A DNA stretch of 55,946 nt, taken from positions 1 through 55,946 of the forward strand of contig JBFGKE010000023.1 of the NCBI GenBank assembly GCA_041576815.1. The letters are read 5' to 3'. This stretch comes from SG8-38 sp041576815. GTDB lineage: Bacteria > Myxococcota_A > Polyangia > Polyangiales > Houyiibacteriaceae. Under the pieces are notes generated by a model. It worked only from the letters and a program-made list of their open reading frames with translations, had not been told where the DNA came from and made no database searches. Both the position numbers and the translations under genes were made by a program. Below, in pieces: positions 1 through 6,933 of the stretch. The first letter of the stretch is position 1. Every line of letters begins with the position of its first letter.

Positions 1-84
1 ACCGCGCGCCAGCCGAAGGGCGGTCCGGGAAAGCTCGGGTACGCAAGGGAGGATTTCTTCATTGTATTGTTCTTGGCTCTGCAT
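1..84 (-). CDS. N-terminus of an RNA polymerase sigma factor, ECF-like (cut by window edge)
   Basis: An ATG at 84 on the minus strand opens a frame that runs to position 1 without a stop (28 codons). The predicted start MQSQEQYNEEILPCVPELSR followed by TALRLARG resembles region 2.1 of ECF sigma factors, where a short acidic N-terminus precedes a helix of the type LYNTALRLTRN. A GGAG Shine-Dalgarno sequence lies about 7 nt upstream of the ATG. Only this fragment is visible, so region 2.4, region 4 and any anti-sigma partner cannot be judged. The identification rests on a short similarity and would need sequence to the left of the window. Confidence 0.5.
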   Translation of the reverse strand, partial: MQSQEQYNEEILPCVPELSRTALRLARG

Positions 85-225
85 CGATGGTCTCCACGCC
101 CGTTCATTGCAACGGCGATGCCACCTCGAAAAACTCAAGCATTTCCGTGCTGCCACCCCGAGGCGCGCGCCAGCTTGTCCCCTCGGTGACACGGTGTCGT
201 GTCAACCTGTCGCCTGGGCGCCCGC

Positions 226-1734
226 TCAGCGGCCGAGCGCCGCCGCCAACACGGCTGGCACCGCGTCGGCGACCTCGGAGGCGATGAGGCCGCGGTCCCC
301 GACCGAGGCGCGCATTCCCGCAATCGCGTGGACGAGCGTCCCCGCAATGGCGGCATCGATGGGCGCGAGGGTGAGCGCCATCGCACCAACCACCCCGCTC
401 AACACGTCACCCGTCCCCGCGACCCCGAGCGCAGGCGTCCCCTCCGCACAGACACGAAGGTCGTCGGCCATCGCGGCGATGCTGCGCGCGCCCTTGAGAA
501 TCACCGCCTGACCCGACTCCTCCGCGATCGAGCGGGCCGCGGTGTAGCGGTCGGCTTGAACGTCCGAGGTGGAGCGACCGAGAAGGCGCGCAGCTTCTCC
601 CGGATGCGGAGTCAGGATGCGGGGCGCCGCCGCGTCCTGGAGCGCAGAAAGCCCGTTCTCGGCCACGTGGGTCAGCCCATCGGCGTCGATCACAGTGGTC
701 ACGGGGGCGTGCAGCGCGAACGCCGTCGCCCAAGCGCGGCCCTGCGCATCGAGGCCCATCCCCGGCCCGAGCACGACCGCCCGCATGCCGTCGCACGCGC
801 GCTCGACGGCTTTTCGGTCGACGTGCTCGGGAAGCTCGGTGGTCATCAGCTCGATCACCTTTTCTTCGAGCGCCGCTCGCGCGTCGCGACGTGCACCGAT
901 CGTGACGAGGCCTGCGCCGGCGCGGAAGGCTGCCCGCCCCGCCAGCACAGCGGCCCCCGTCGTCCCAGGCGCACCGCCGACGACCAGTAGGTGTCCGTGC
1001 GTGCCCTTGTGCGCGTCCGGGGCACGCGGCCCGAGCAGCGAAGCGAGGTCGGCGCCGGTCCAGAGACTGGCATGCGGCGAGGCGTCGATTGGGATACCGA
1101 TGTCGACGAGCCGCACCTCGCCCACGTGCGCGGCCCCCGGAAACTGGTGGAGCCCGCGCTTGTGCCCTGCAAACGTCACCGTCAGCGCGGCGTGCGGCGC
1201 GATACCAAAGATCGCGCCCGTGTCCGCGTCGAGCCCGCTCGGAAGGTCGAGCGCAACCAGGGGCGCATGGGCCGCGTCCATGGCCCTGATCGCATCGGCG
1301 TACCCGCCGTCGACCATGCGATCGAGGCCTGTGCCAAACAGACCGTCGACGATCAGGCTTGCCTCCGCGAGCTCGCTTTCGATCGCGCGCACTTCCTCCG
1401 GCGCGACTTCGACGGTGCGAATGCCGAGCTTGCCGAGAAGCGCCCAGTTCGCAGCGGCATCCCCCCGTAGTCGCGAAGCCTCGCCGACGAGAATCGCGAC
1501 GGGATGATGCCCGAGCAGCGTGAGTCGTCTCGCGATCACCCAGGCGTCACCGCCGTTCTGCCCCGGCCCCCCGACGAGGACGACCTTTGCGAGCCGGCCA
1601 CCGAACTTCTGCACGATGGCGTCGGCCGCGCCGCGCCCCGCGTTTTCCATCAACACCAGGCTCACGACGCCGAGCTCGTCGATCGCGGTGCGGTCGACGT
1701 CGCGTGACTCCTCGCGAGTAAAAAGCAGCTGCAC
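226..1734 (-). CDS. nnr: Bifunctional NAD(P)H-hydrate epimerase / ADP-dependent NAD(P)H-hydrate dehydratase
   Basis: This 502-residue protein repairs damaged nicotinamide cofactors: the epimerase half interconverts R- and S-NAD(P)HX and the dehydratase half restores NAD(P)H using ADP. Residues 1 to about 215 form the YjeF_N domain, with a nucleotide-binding GGPGQNGGD motif and a DLPSGLDADTG motif. Residues from about 240 form the ribokinase-like dehydratase, with LGPGMG, TPHPGEAARLLG, ILKGA and the AGTGDVLSG signature holding the catalytic Asp. The fusion order and length match bacterial Nnr proteins. The start is a GTG at 1734 with no evident Shine-Dalgarno; a CATAAT -10-like box ends 7 nt upstream, suggesting a leaderless transcript. 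It is divergent from the thioesterase gene. Confidence 0.95.
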   Translation of the reverse strand: MQLLFTREESRDVDRTAIDELGVVSLVLMENAGRGAADAIVQKFGGRLAKVVLVGGPGQNGGDAWVIARRLTLLGHHPVAILVGEASRLRGDAAANWALLGKLGIRTVEVAPEEVRAIESELAEASLIVDGLFGTGLDRMVDGGYADAIRAMDAAHAPLVALDLPSGLDADTGAIFGIAPHAALTVTFAGHKRGLHQFPGAAHVGEVRLVDIGIPIDASPHASLWTGADLASLLGPRAPDAHKGTHGHLLVVGGAPGTTGAAVLAGRAAFRAGAGLVTIGARRDARAALEEKVIELMTTELPEHVDRKAVERACDGMRAVVLGPGMGLDAQGRAWATAFALHAPVTTVIDADGLTHVAENGLSALQDAAAPRILTPHPGEAARLLGRSTSDVQADRYTAARSIAEESGQAVILKGARSIAAMADDLRVCAEGTPALGVAGTGDVLSGVVGAMALTLAPIDAAIAGTLVHAIAGMRASVGDRGLIASEVADAVPAVLAAALGR

Positions 1735-1783
1735 GCGCGGATTATGCCTTTAAACGATAGTCGGCACACCTTATGCTCCGCGC
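1735..1783. promoter_or_regulatory. Compact divergent promoter region with two -10 boxes placed for leaderless starts
   Basis: Only 49 bp separate two divergent start codons. On the minus strand CATAAT (1741-1746) is followed by 6 nt and then the GTG of nnr. On the plus strand TATGCT (1772-1777) is followed by 6 nt and then the ATG of the thioesterase. A -10 box ending 7 nt before the start codon puts the transcription start at or next to the start codon. Neither gene has a convincing Shine-Dalgarno sequence. The -35 elements are weak: TTTAAA lies about 17 nt before the plus-strand -10. Confidence 0.4.
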
Positions 1784-2245
1784 ATGCAGCCCAAAGCCCC
1801 GTCCGAGTCGTTTACCGAGATGACCGAGCTCGTGTTGCCCCAGCACGCCAACGCGATCGGGACTGCCTTCGGCGGGGTGATCATGAGCTGGATCGACATC
1901 TGCAGCTCGATCGCCGCGAAGCGCCATTGCGGCCGCGTGTCGGTGACGGCGCGCGTCGAGGCGCTCGAGTTTCGAGCGCCGATCCGCGTGGGCGATGTGG
2001 TCCGGCTGACCGCCCGCGTCAATGCCGCCTTCAGGACCTCGATGGAGATCGGGGTTCGGGTCGAGCGCGAGCAGGCGGACACGGGCGAGCGAGCGCTGTG
2101 CGCCGACGCGCGGACGACGTTCGTCAATCTCGACCCGGATGGAAAGCCCTACCCGGTGCCCCCGCTCCTCGCCGAGACCGCCGAGGATCGCCGTCTCGCA
2201 GACGAAGCCGCCGAGCGTAGGCGCGTTCGCCGCGAGCTGAGCTAA
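1784..2245 (+). CDS. Acyl-CoA thioesterase, hotdog fold (YciA/BACH-like)
   Basis: This 153-residue protein should hydrolyse acyl-CoA thioesters in the cytoplasm. The hotdog signature is visible: LPQHANAIGTAFGGVIMSW near residues 18-36 supplies the N-x-x-G-x-x-x-G-G motif before the central helix, followed by a conserved D in SWIDICSSIAA. The strands around VTARVEALEFRAPIRVGDVV and the later MEIGVRVERE and ARTTFVNLD segments are typical of the family. The charged tail after residue 130 (AEDRRLADEAAERRR) is common in this family. The gene stands alone, convergent with prkA. Substrate chain length cannot be read from the sequence. Confidence 0.88.
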   Translation: MQPKAPSESFTEMTELVLPQHANAIGTAFGGVIMSWIDICSSIAAKRHCGRVSVTARVEALEFRAPIRVGDVVRLTARVNAAFRTSMEIGVRVEREQADTGERALCADARTTFVNLDPDGKPYPVPPLLAETAEDRRLADEAAERRRVRRELS

Positions 2246-2278
2246 AGGCCGTGCGCAGCGCGAGCGCGTCCCGCCCAG

Positions 2279-4528
2279 TCAGTCGAGATAGCGGGCGTCG
2301 ACCAGCGCGCCAAGCGCGACCTTGGCGCTCGATCGCTCGTATCCATATACCCCGATGAGCACCTGCAGCGCCTGCTGCGCCGCTTCTCGGAGATCGGCAT
2401 CGAGCGTGTCGTCCTCTTCGAGCACCGATACGATCGCGCGACCGATTTCACCGACCTGCCCCCGCCGCTCGTCGAAATAGGCCTGACGCATCTGCTCGAT
2501 GTAGCGCGGGAAGAGGGCTTCGTAGTCGACGTCCTGCTCCGGGTGGTCGATCGCCCAGGCCGCAATCGCGCTCAGGAGGTCGTTTCGAAACGCCTGCGGA
2601 TCGTCGACACCGAGCTTTTCTTCGACGCTGCGCATGAGATCGACGTCCGGGTCCTCGTCCTCGCCGGTCACGGGATTGAAAACACGCTCCCTCTTGACCG
2701 AGTACGAGACGTGGCTGACGTAACGATCGAAAAGCCCGATGTGGCTGTGCTCGTCGATCAGCCCCGTAGCCGCGCGAAGCTCGCCTTCGACGATGTCGAG
2801 CCAGCGCTCGTTCACCACGTCGACGAAGGCGCGGTGGTCGCGATAGAGGCCGTCCGCCTGCTCCTTGAGGAAGTCGTAGTCGTCGCGCTCGCAGAACTCG
2901 GTCAGGCGCTGAAGAAACATCGCAGGCGACACGCAGGGCTCCTCGAAGTCTGCAGCCGCATCGAGGAGCAACATGCGAATCTCTCGCGGCGAGGCGCCGT
3001 TGATGCCCTCGTAGTCCGAAGTGGAAGCGCCTTGCAGCTCTACCTCGGTGATGCCGCTGGCGAGCACCTTGGCCTGGTCGGCCTCGAACCGTGCCGGCAC
3101 GAGGCCGTCGGCGAGCAGGTCGGCCTTTTCGAGGGGGGTGAGCGAGGATGCGATCGTACCGAGATCGCTGTCGGCAAAACGCGAGGCGTCGGGCTTGCGA
3201 AGCCGGGTGAGAACCGCCCAGAGCGCCGCGACATAGGTGGTGTGCGGCGCAACGTGGTTTGGAATCTGCGGCACGATTTGGCCGTCGTAGATCTCTTGCT
3301 CCCGGTGAACGTCGAGCAGATAAGACATGCGCACCCGAAGAATGCGGCCCCGGAAGGAGTTGTATTCCGGGTGCTGCCGGAACGCGCTCAGGTGAAGCTC
3401 GTTCGAGCTTGCGATCATCACCGCATTGATCGGGAGGTTCGACATCTGAAGCGACACTTCGCCGTTTTCGATCGCGAGAAGCAGATACTTCCATGCCTCG
3501 AGGGGCCGCTTCAACAGGTCGCTGAACTCGACGATGCCGCCCGACGCATCGACGAGCTCCCCGAACGGCTCGAAGAGCGTGAGCGCGCTCAGCGACGCGG
3601 GCAGCGACTCGATCGAACGGTCCGCCGTGATCTGGCGCTCGGAGGCATCGACCGACATCTGCGGCCCAATCGTCACGGCGCCCACGCGGTAGCGGCGCGA
3701 GACGTAGAAGCGCTCGACCTGAATGTGGGCGAGCACACGCTCGAGGTCGCCGCGGTACGCGGTCAAGAGCGCCTGGAAGATCTGCTGGTTCTTGCGGCTG
3801 AGTTGGCCCGTCCACACCCAGTCCGGCGCAGCCTCCAAGAGATTCGCGCCTTCGTAGATGCTCGCGATCAGCCGCTGTCGGACGTCCCGGGGAAGCAAGA
3901 GAAGCGGATGCTCGCGCACCGAGCTTTGAAGCTTGGCGATGATGCGATCCTCGGGAAGGTGCGCGAACGAGTCGCCTTGACCTAGCTCGTCCGAGGACGT
4001 CGTGAAGCCGATGCCCGATCCCTCCCGCGAACGCGGGAAGATCCACGAAAAGCGATAGAGCGCGCCGTCGTCCGTGTCGGAATAGGCTTCGAGGCCGCGC
4101 ATCAGGCACGCGGCGAACGTCGACTTGGCGCTTCCGTTCGGGCCGTGGAGCAGCACCAGCCGGTTGGCGCGCCCTTCCCGCTCGAACCCGTCGAGGATGC
4201 GATAGAGGGCCTCCTGGGCGTGTTCGTTGCCCGCAAGCCGATCTCGGAGCCGAAGCTCGGCCTGGTGACCGCTGTTGTGGCGTCCGAACTCGAGATCGAA
4301 GAGGCGCCAGCGCTTGACCTTGCCCGCGGGCCGTTCGACTTCGTACGAGCCGAAGAAATCCAGACAGTCCTTCAGGTAACGACCGGCGTCGCGTGTGTGT
4401 CGGCGGGGATGCTCGCGGACGAGGTCGAGATACTCGCGAAACGAAAGAACCCGCTTCTGTGCTTCGAAGCGGGATTTCACCTCGCTGCGAATGGCGTCCA
4501 GCGCGCGGTCGAACCCCCCCTCGCTCAT
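2279..4528 (-). CDS. prkA: PrkA-family serine protein kinase (AAA+ and kinase-like domains)
   Basis: This 749-residue protein is of the PrkA/YeaG type, known from stress adaptation and sporulation in other bacteria. The N-terminal AAA+ core has a Walker A motif HGPNGSAKST at residues 128-137. The remainder carries PrkA hallmarks such as GEVSLQMSNLPINAVMIASSNE, an EYNSFRGRILRVRMSYLLD segment, and a C-terminal helical domain. It is longer than typical PrkA proteins of 640-690 residues. The usual partners YeaH and SpoVR are not adjacent. The upstream lipoprotein stop codon lies 1 nt before this ATG, so the two genes are probably translationally coupled. Whether it acts as a kinase or as an AAA+ protease, as later suggested for Bacillus PrkA, is not decided by sequence. 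Confidence 0.93.
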   Translation of the reverse strand: MSEGGFDRALDAIRSEVKSRFEAQKRVLSFREYLDLVREHPRRHTRDAGRYLKDCLDFFGSYEVERPAGKVKRWRLFDLEFGRHNSGHQAELRLRDRLAGNEHAQEALYRILDGFEREGRANRLVLLHGPNGSAKSTFAACLMRGLEAYSDTDDGALYRFSWIFPRSREGSGIGFTTSSDELGQGDSFAHLPEDRIIAKLQSSVREHPLLLLPRDVRQRLIASIYEGANLLEAAPDWVWTGQLSRKNQQIFQALLTAYRGDLERVLAHIQVERFYVSRRYRVGAVTIGPQMSVDASERQITADRSIESLPASLSALTLFEPFGELVDASGGIVEFSDLLKRPLEAWKYLLLAIENGEVSLQMSNLPINAVMIASSNELHLSAFRQHPEYNSFRGRILRVRMSYLLDVHREQEIYDGQIVPQIPNHVAPHTTYVAALWAVLTRLRKPDASRFADSDLGTIASSLTPLEKADLLADGLVPARFEADQAKVLASGITEVELQGASTSDYEGINGASPREIRMLLLDAAADFEEPCVSPAMFLQRLTEFCERDDYDFLKEQADGLYRDHRAFVDVVNERWLDIVEGELRAATGLIDEHSHIGLFDRYVSHVSYSVKRERVFNPVTGEDEDPDVDLMRSVEEKLGVDDPQAFRNDLLSAIAAWAIDHPEQDVDYEALFPRYIEQMRQAYFDERRGQVGEIGRAIVSVLEEDDTLDADLREAAQQALQVLIGVYGYERSSAKVALGALVDARYLD

Positions 4529-4529
4529 G

Positions 4530-5063
4530 TCATTGTACCTCGAGCTTCATCGCCACGGTCCGTCTCTCGAGCACGCAGTTCTCGTCGGTACACAAAGCAA
4601 ACGAAACATCGCAGCTGACCTCGTGCTCACCGGCCGCGGATGGTGCGACCGGGGCCAGAAACCGTACCTTCTTCTCGCCGAACTCCTTCGCGTCGTCCTT
4701 GACGAGCTCCTGCTTGGCGACCCCCGCACCTTCCGGAGCGCTCAGCTCGACGCGAATCGGATACTCCTGATTGACGTGCCACTCGCCGCGACCCTCGAGC
4801 GCGATCTCGAACGCGCCGGGTTTGCCGACGCGGTACTTCGGCTGCGCGGGGGCGACCGCCAAGATAAACGCGCCGGTCTCGATACGCGGGCCCGCGGGGG
4901 CCGGAGGCTCTTTCGAAGGTGATGTCGTGGGCTTCGGCGCGTCGTGGGCGTGGTGGTGTTGGGCGTGGTCGTGGCCTTCGGCCTGCGGGGCTGGCGCGCC
5001 GCGCTCGCAGCCGAAACCGCCGAGCATCGCGACCAAAAGGGTGAGCATGAAGACGTGTCGCAT
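4530..5063 (-). CDS. Histidine-rich lipoprotein with a DsbD N-terminal-like domain
   Basis: This 177-residue protein has a lipoprotein signal (MRHVFMLTLLVAMLGGFGC, Cys 19), then a short linker rich in His (GHDHAQHHHAHD) that could bind metal. The rest is predicted to be a beta-sandwich: a YRVGKPGAFEIAL strand, a WHVNQEYP segment, and a C-terminal CDVSFALCTDENC motif with three cysteines. The last motif resembles the N-terminal domain of DsbD-type thiol-disulfide interchange proteins. I chose the ATG at 5063 over an in-frame GTG at 5072 because AGGTGG lies at proper spacing and the signal peptide begins there. It sits 1 nt upstream of prkA. Function unknown; a redox or metal-sensing role is inference. 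Confidence 0.75.
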   Translation of the reverse strand: MRHVFMLTLLVAMLGGFGCERGAPAPQAEGHDHAQHHHAHDAPKPTTSPSKEPPAPAGPRIETGAFILAVAPAQPKYRVGKPGAFEIALEGRGEWHVNQEYPIRVELSAPEGAGVAKQELVKDDAKEFGEKKVRFLAPVAPSAAGEHEVSCDVSFALCTDENCVLERRTVAMKLEVQ

Positions 5064-5118
5064 GGGGGCCACCTAGGGTTAGTCTACGCCCGGGGTCCAG
5101 GTTACGTCGAACTCCCGG

Positions 5119-5652
5119 CTACCGCGCTGCCGGTGCGGTCTCCGGCGCGGGCTGGCGCAGGAAGAAGTCGACGTTTTCACGAACCGTTTTCGAGTCGGGA
5201 GACAAGTGCCAATGCGCGACCGGTTCGTTGGACTCCGGATCGGCAGCCCACTTGATGAAGGCCACGAAAGAATGCTCGAGGAGTCGATCTTCGTTGGCTT
5301 GGACGGTCTCGTACCCGCCCCGGTCGTCGTCGACGCGGAGGACCACCTCCCGGGGCGACCTCCCCTCGAGCCGGTCTTTCACTCTCGCCGTGAGGCGATA
5401 GGCGGAGCGATTGCGGACCGTGTCCGAGCTCAGCGAGCGGATCCGCACGACCGCGATCAGGTCCGCCCGGCGAACGCGGCGCTCGAACGTCCCGCCCCAC
5501 TCGCCCCGCGCGACCGCCGGATCCTCGACGAAATCGACCGCATGGTCGAAGAGCGGCTCGTCGGCCGGGAGGAGCTCGCTCACCGTGACGCTCGAGGACA
5601 CCCCCGCGCACCCGATTCCCCACAATGCGAGCCCCGCGATCCAACCACGCAC
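5119..5652 (-). CDS. Hypothetical lipoprotein
   Basis: This 177-residue protein starts at a GTG with a lipoprotein signal ending in WGIGC (Cys 15), so it is probably anchored in the envelope. The mature part has a charged region with ADLIAVVRIRSLSSDT and RLTARVKDRLEGRSPREVVLRVDD, which suggests a beta-rich fold, and a segment SFVAFIKWAADP near residue 128. Proteins with this pattern are found in Myxococcota but I know of no assigned function. It lies 55 nt upstream of the His-rich lipoprotein and 9 nt downstream of the pseudouridine synthase, so it may share their transcript. Confidence 0.7.
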   Translation of the reverse strand: MRGWIAGLALWGIGCAGVSSSVTVSELLPADEPLFDHAVDFVEDPAVARGEWGGTFERRVRRADLIAVVRIRSLSSDTVRNRSAYRLTARVKDRLEGRSPREVVLRVDDDRGGYETVQANEDRLLEHSFVAFIKWAADPESNEPVAHWHLSPDSKTVRENVDFFLRQPAPETAPAAR

Positions 5653-5661
5653 GCCCGCAGC

Positions 5662-6660
5662 CTAGCACGCCGCCGCAGAGGCCCACGCCGCATCGCCGAG
5701 CGTGGCACCCCAGAGGGCCGTGAGATCTTCGGCTAGCGGCGCGCGAAGCGTGATGGGGCGGCCCGTCGACGGGTGCGTAACCTCGAGCTCGAACGCGTGC
5801 AGCGCCTGACGAACGTGGCCCAGTCGCGAGCGAAGCGCGTCGGTCATCCCGCCATCGATGTAGTCGAGGAAGGGTTGAACGCCCTCGGGTCCGTAGAGCT
5901 TGTCGCCGACGATGGGAAAGCCGAGGGCGCTGAGGTGGACGCGAAGCTGGTGTTGACGACCGCTTTCGGGGCAGAGCGAGACGAGCGTCGCGTCGTCACG
6001 CCGAGCCACCACGCGATATCGGGTCGCGCAGGCGTACCCCTCGCCCTCCGGCGTGACCTCCATCAAGATGTGAAGCCCCTCTTTGGCGCGATCCAGGGGA
6101 AGCTCGATGCGCCCCCGATCGCGGGGCATCACGCCGCGCACGATCGCGAGGTAGCGCTTGCGCACCCGCCGGTTCTCGAAGTCGATTTTCAAGGCACGCT
6201 CCGCGGCTCGCGTGCGCCCGCAGAGCAGCAGCCCGCTCGTCTCGCGATCGAGTCGATGCGCGATCTTCGGGGGATCGTCGCCAAATCTCGCCTTCAGCAA
6301 CGCGGTGAGCGTGTTCTTGTGGTAGGTCGCCGAGGGATGCACCGGCAACCCCGAGGGCTTGTCCACGGCCACGATCGCATCGTCTTCGTAGAGCACGTCG
6401 AAATACAGCGGGACCTCGGGCTCTTCGAAGGGGGGACGAACGAGCACGACGGTCTCGCCCGCGCGCACGCGCTCGCTCGCTCGACGTCGCGTGCCGTCGG
6501 GGCGGTAGGCGCAGGAGCGCACCACCGCCTGGGCGCGGGTACGGGAGAGCCTTGGAATTCGATGCTGGATGAAACGGTCGAGACGTTGACCCGCATGCTC
6601 GGGCGCGACCGGAAACGTGAGCACGATGGACGCAGGGTCACATCCCGGCGGGAGCGGCAC
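5662..6660 (-). CDS. RluA-family RNA pseudouridine synthase
   Basis: This protein isomerises uridine to pseudouridine in rRNA or tRNA. The catalytic motif is clear: KIAHRLDRETSGLLLCGRT, with the Asp nucleophile in HRLDRETSG. An N-terminal S4-like region (AGQRLDRFIQHRIPRLSRTRAQ) precedes it, and the C-terminal part contains PESGRQHQLRVHLSALGFPIVGD, as in RluA/RluC/RluD. The exact target cannot be told. The frame is open upstream to an ATG at 6753, but that would overlap rpmB by 71 nt. I placed the start at the GTG at 6660; a GTG at 6624 is equally possible. Confidence 0.9.
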   Translation of the reverse strand: MPLPPGCDPASIVLTFPVAPEHAGQRLDRFIQHRIPRLSRTRAQAVVRSCAYRPDGTRRRASERVRAGETVVLVRPPFEEPEVPLYFDVLYEDDAIVAVDKPSGLPVHPSATYHKNTLTALLKARFGDDPPKIAHRLDRETSGLLLCGRTRAAERALKIDFENRRVRKRYLAIVRGVMPRDRGRIELPLDRAKEGLHILMEVTPEGEGYACATRYRVVARRDDATLVSLCPESGRQHQLRVHLSALGFPIVGDKLYGPEGVQPFLDYIDGGMTDALRSRLGHVRQALHAFELEVTHPSTGRPITLRAPLAEDLTALWGATLGDAAWASAAAC

Positions 6661-6682
6661 CTCGGGACGCTTCGAAAAGCCT

Positions 6683-6874
6683 CTAAGCGGCTTTGACAAC
6701 CTTCCCCGAGCGGATGCAGCGCGTGCAGGCGGTGACACGGCGAACCTTTCCATCGACGATCGCGCGCAGGGACTGCAGATTGGGATGCTGCCACTTCCGG
6801 GTCTTGATGTTCGAGTGGCTCACCTTGTGAGCCTTGTGGCGGTTCTTGCCGCAGAAATCACACGTCTTGGCCAT
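6683..6874 (-). CDS. rpmB: 50S ribosomal protein L28
   Basis: This 63-residue protein is a component of the large ribosomal subunit. It begins MAKTCDFCGKNRHKAHKVSH, and retains two CxxC pairs (CDFC at residues 5-8 and CTRC at 50-53), so it is the zinc-ribbon (C+) form of L28. SNIKTRKWQHPNLQ and the basic C-terminus fit the family. The frame extends upstream to 6997, but the family alignment sets the start at the ATG at 6874. A probable promoter lies 30-60 nt upstream. The gene is divergent from the large secreted protein at 6934. Confidence 0.97.
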   Translation of the reverse strand: MAKTCDFCGKNRHKAHKVSHSNIKTRKWQHPNLQSLRAIVDGKVRRVTACTRCIRSGKVVKAA

Positions 6875-6902
6875 GTCCGAAGCCCCTTTTCGAGGGAGCC
6901 GC

Positions 6903-6931
6903 GATGTAGCACCGGGCTGGCTGCGTCGCAA
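6903..6931 (-). promoter_or_regulatory. Candidate sigma-70-type promoter of rpmB
   Basis: Read on the minus strand, TTGCGA (6931-6926) and TACATC (6908-6903) are 17 nt apart, upstream of the rpmB start at 6874. The -35 matches 4 of 6 consensus bases; the -10 matches only 3 of 6, so this is a moderate candidate supported mainly by spacing and position. Confidence 0.35.
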
Positions 6932-6933
6932 GA

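Noticed and set aside
187..205. GACACGGTGTC palindrome and TTGACA-like sequence upstream of the partial sigma factor gene
   Set aside because: No -10 box at the right distance; similar loose motifs near 40066 and 49340 are too degenerate to define a family.
6661..6753. Longer start for the RluA-family gene at ATG 6753
   Set aside because: It would overlap the rpmB coding region by 71 nt, and the added residues do not match the family N-terminus.
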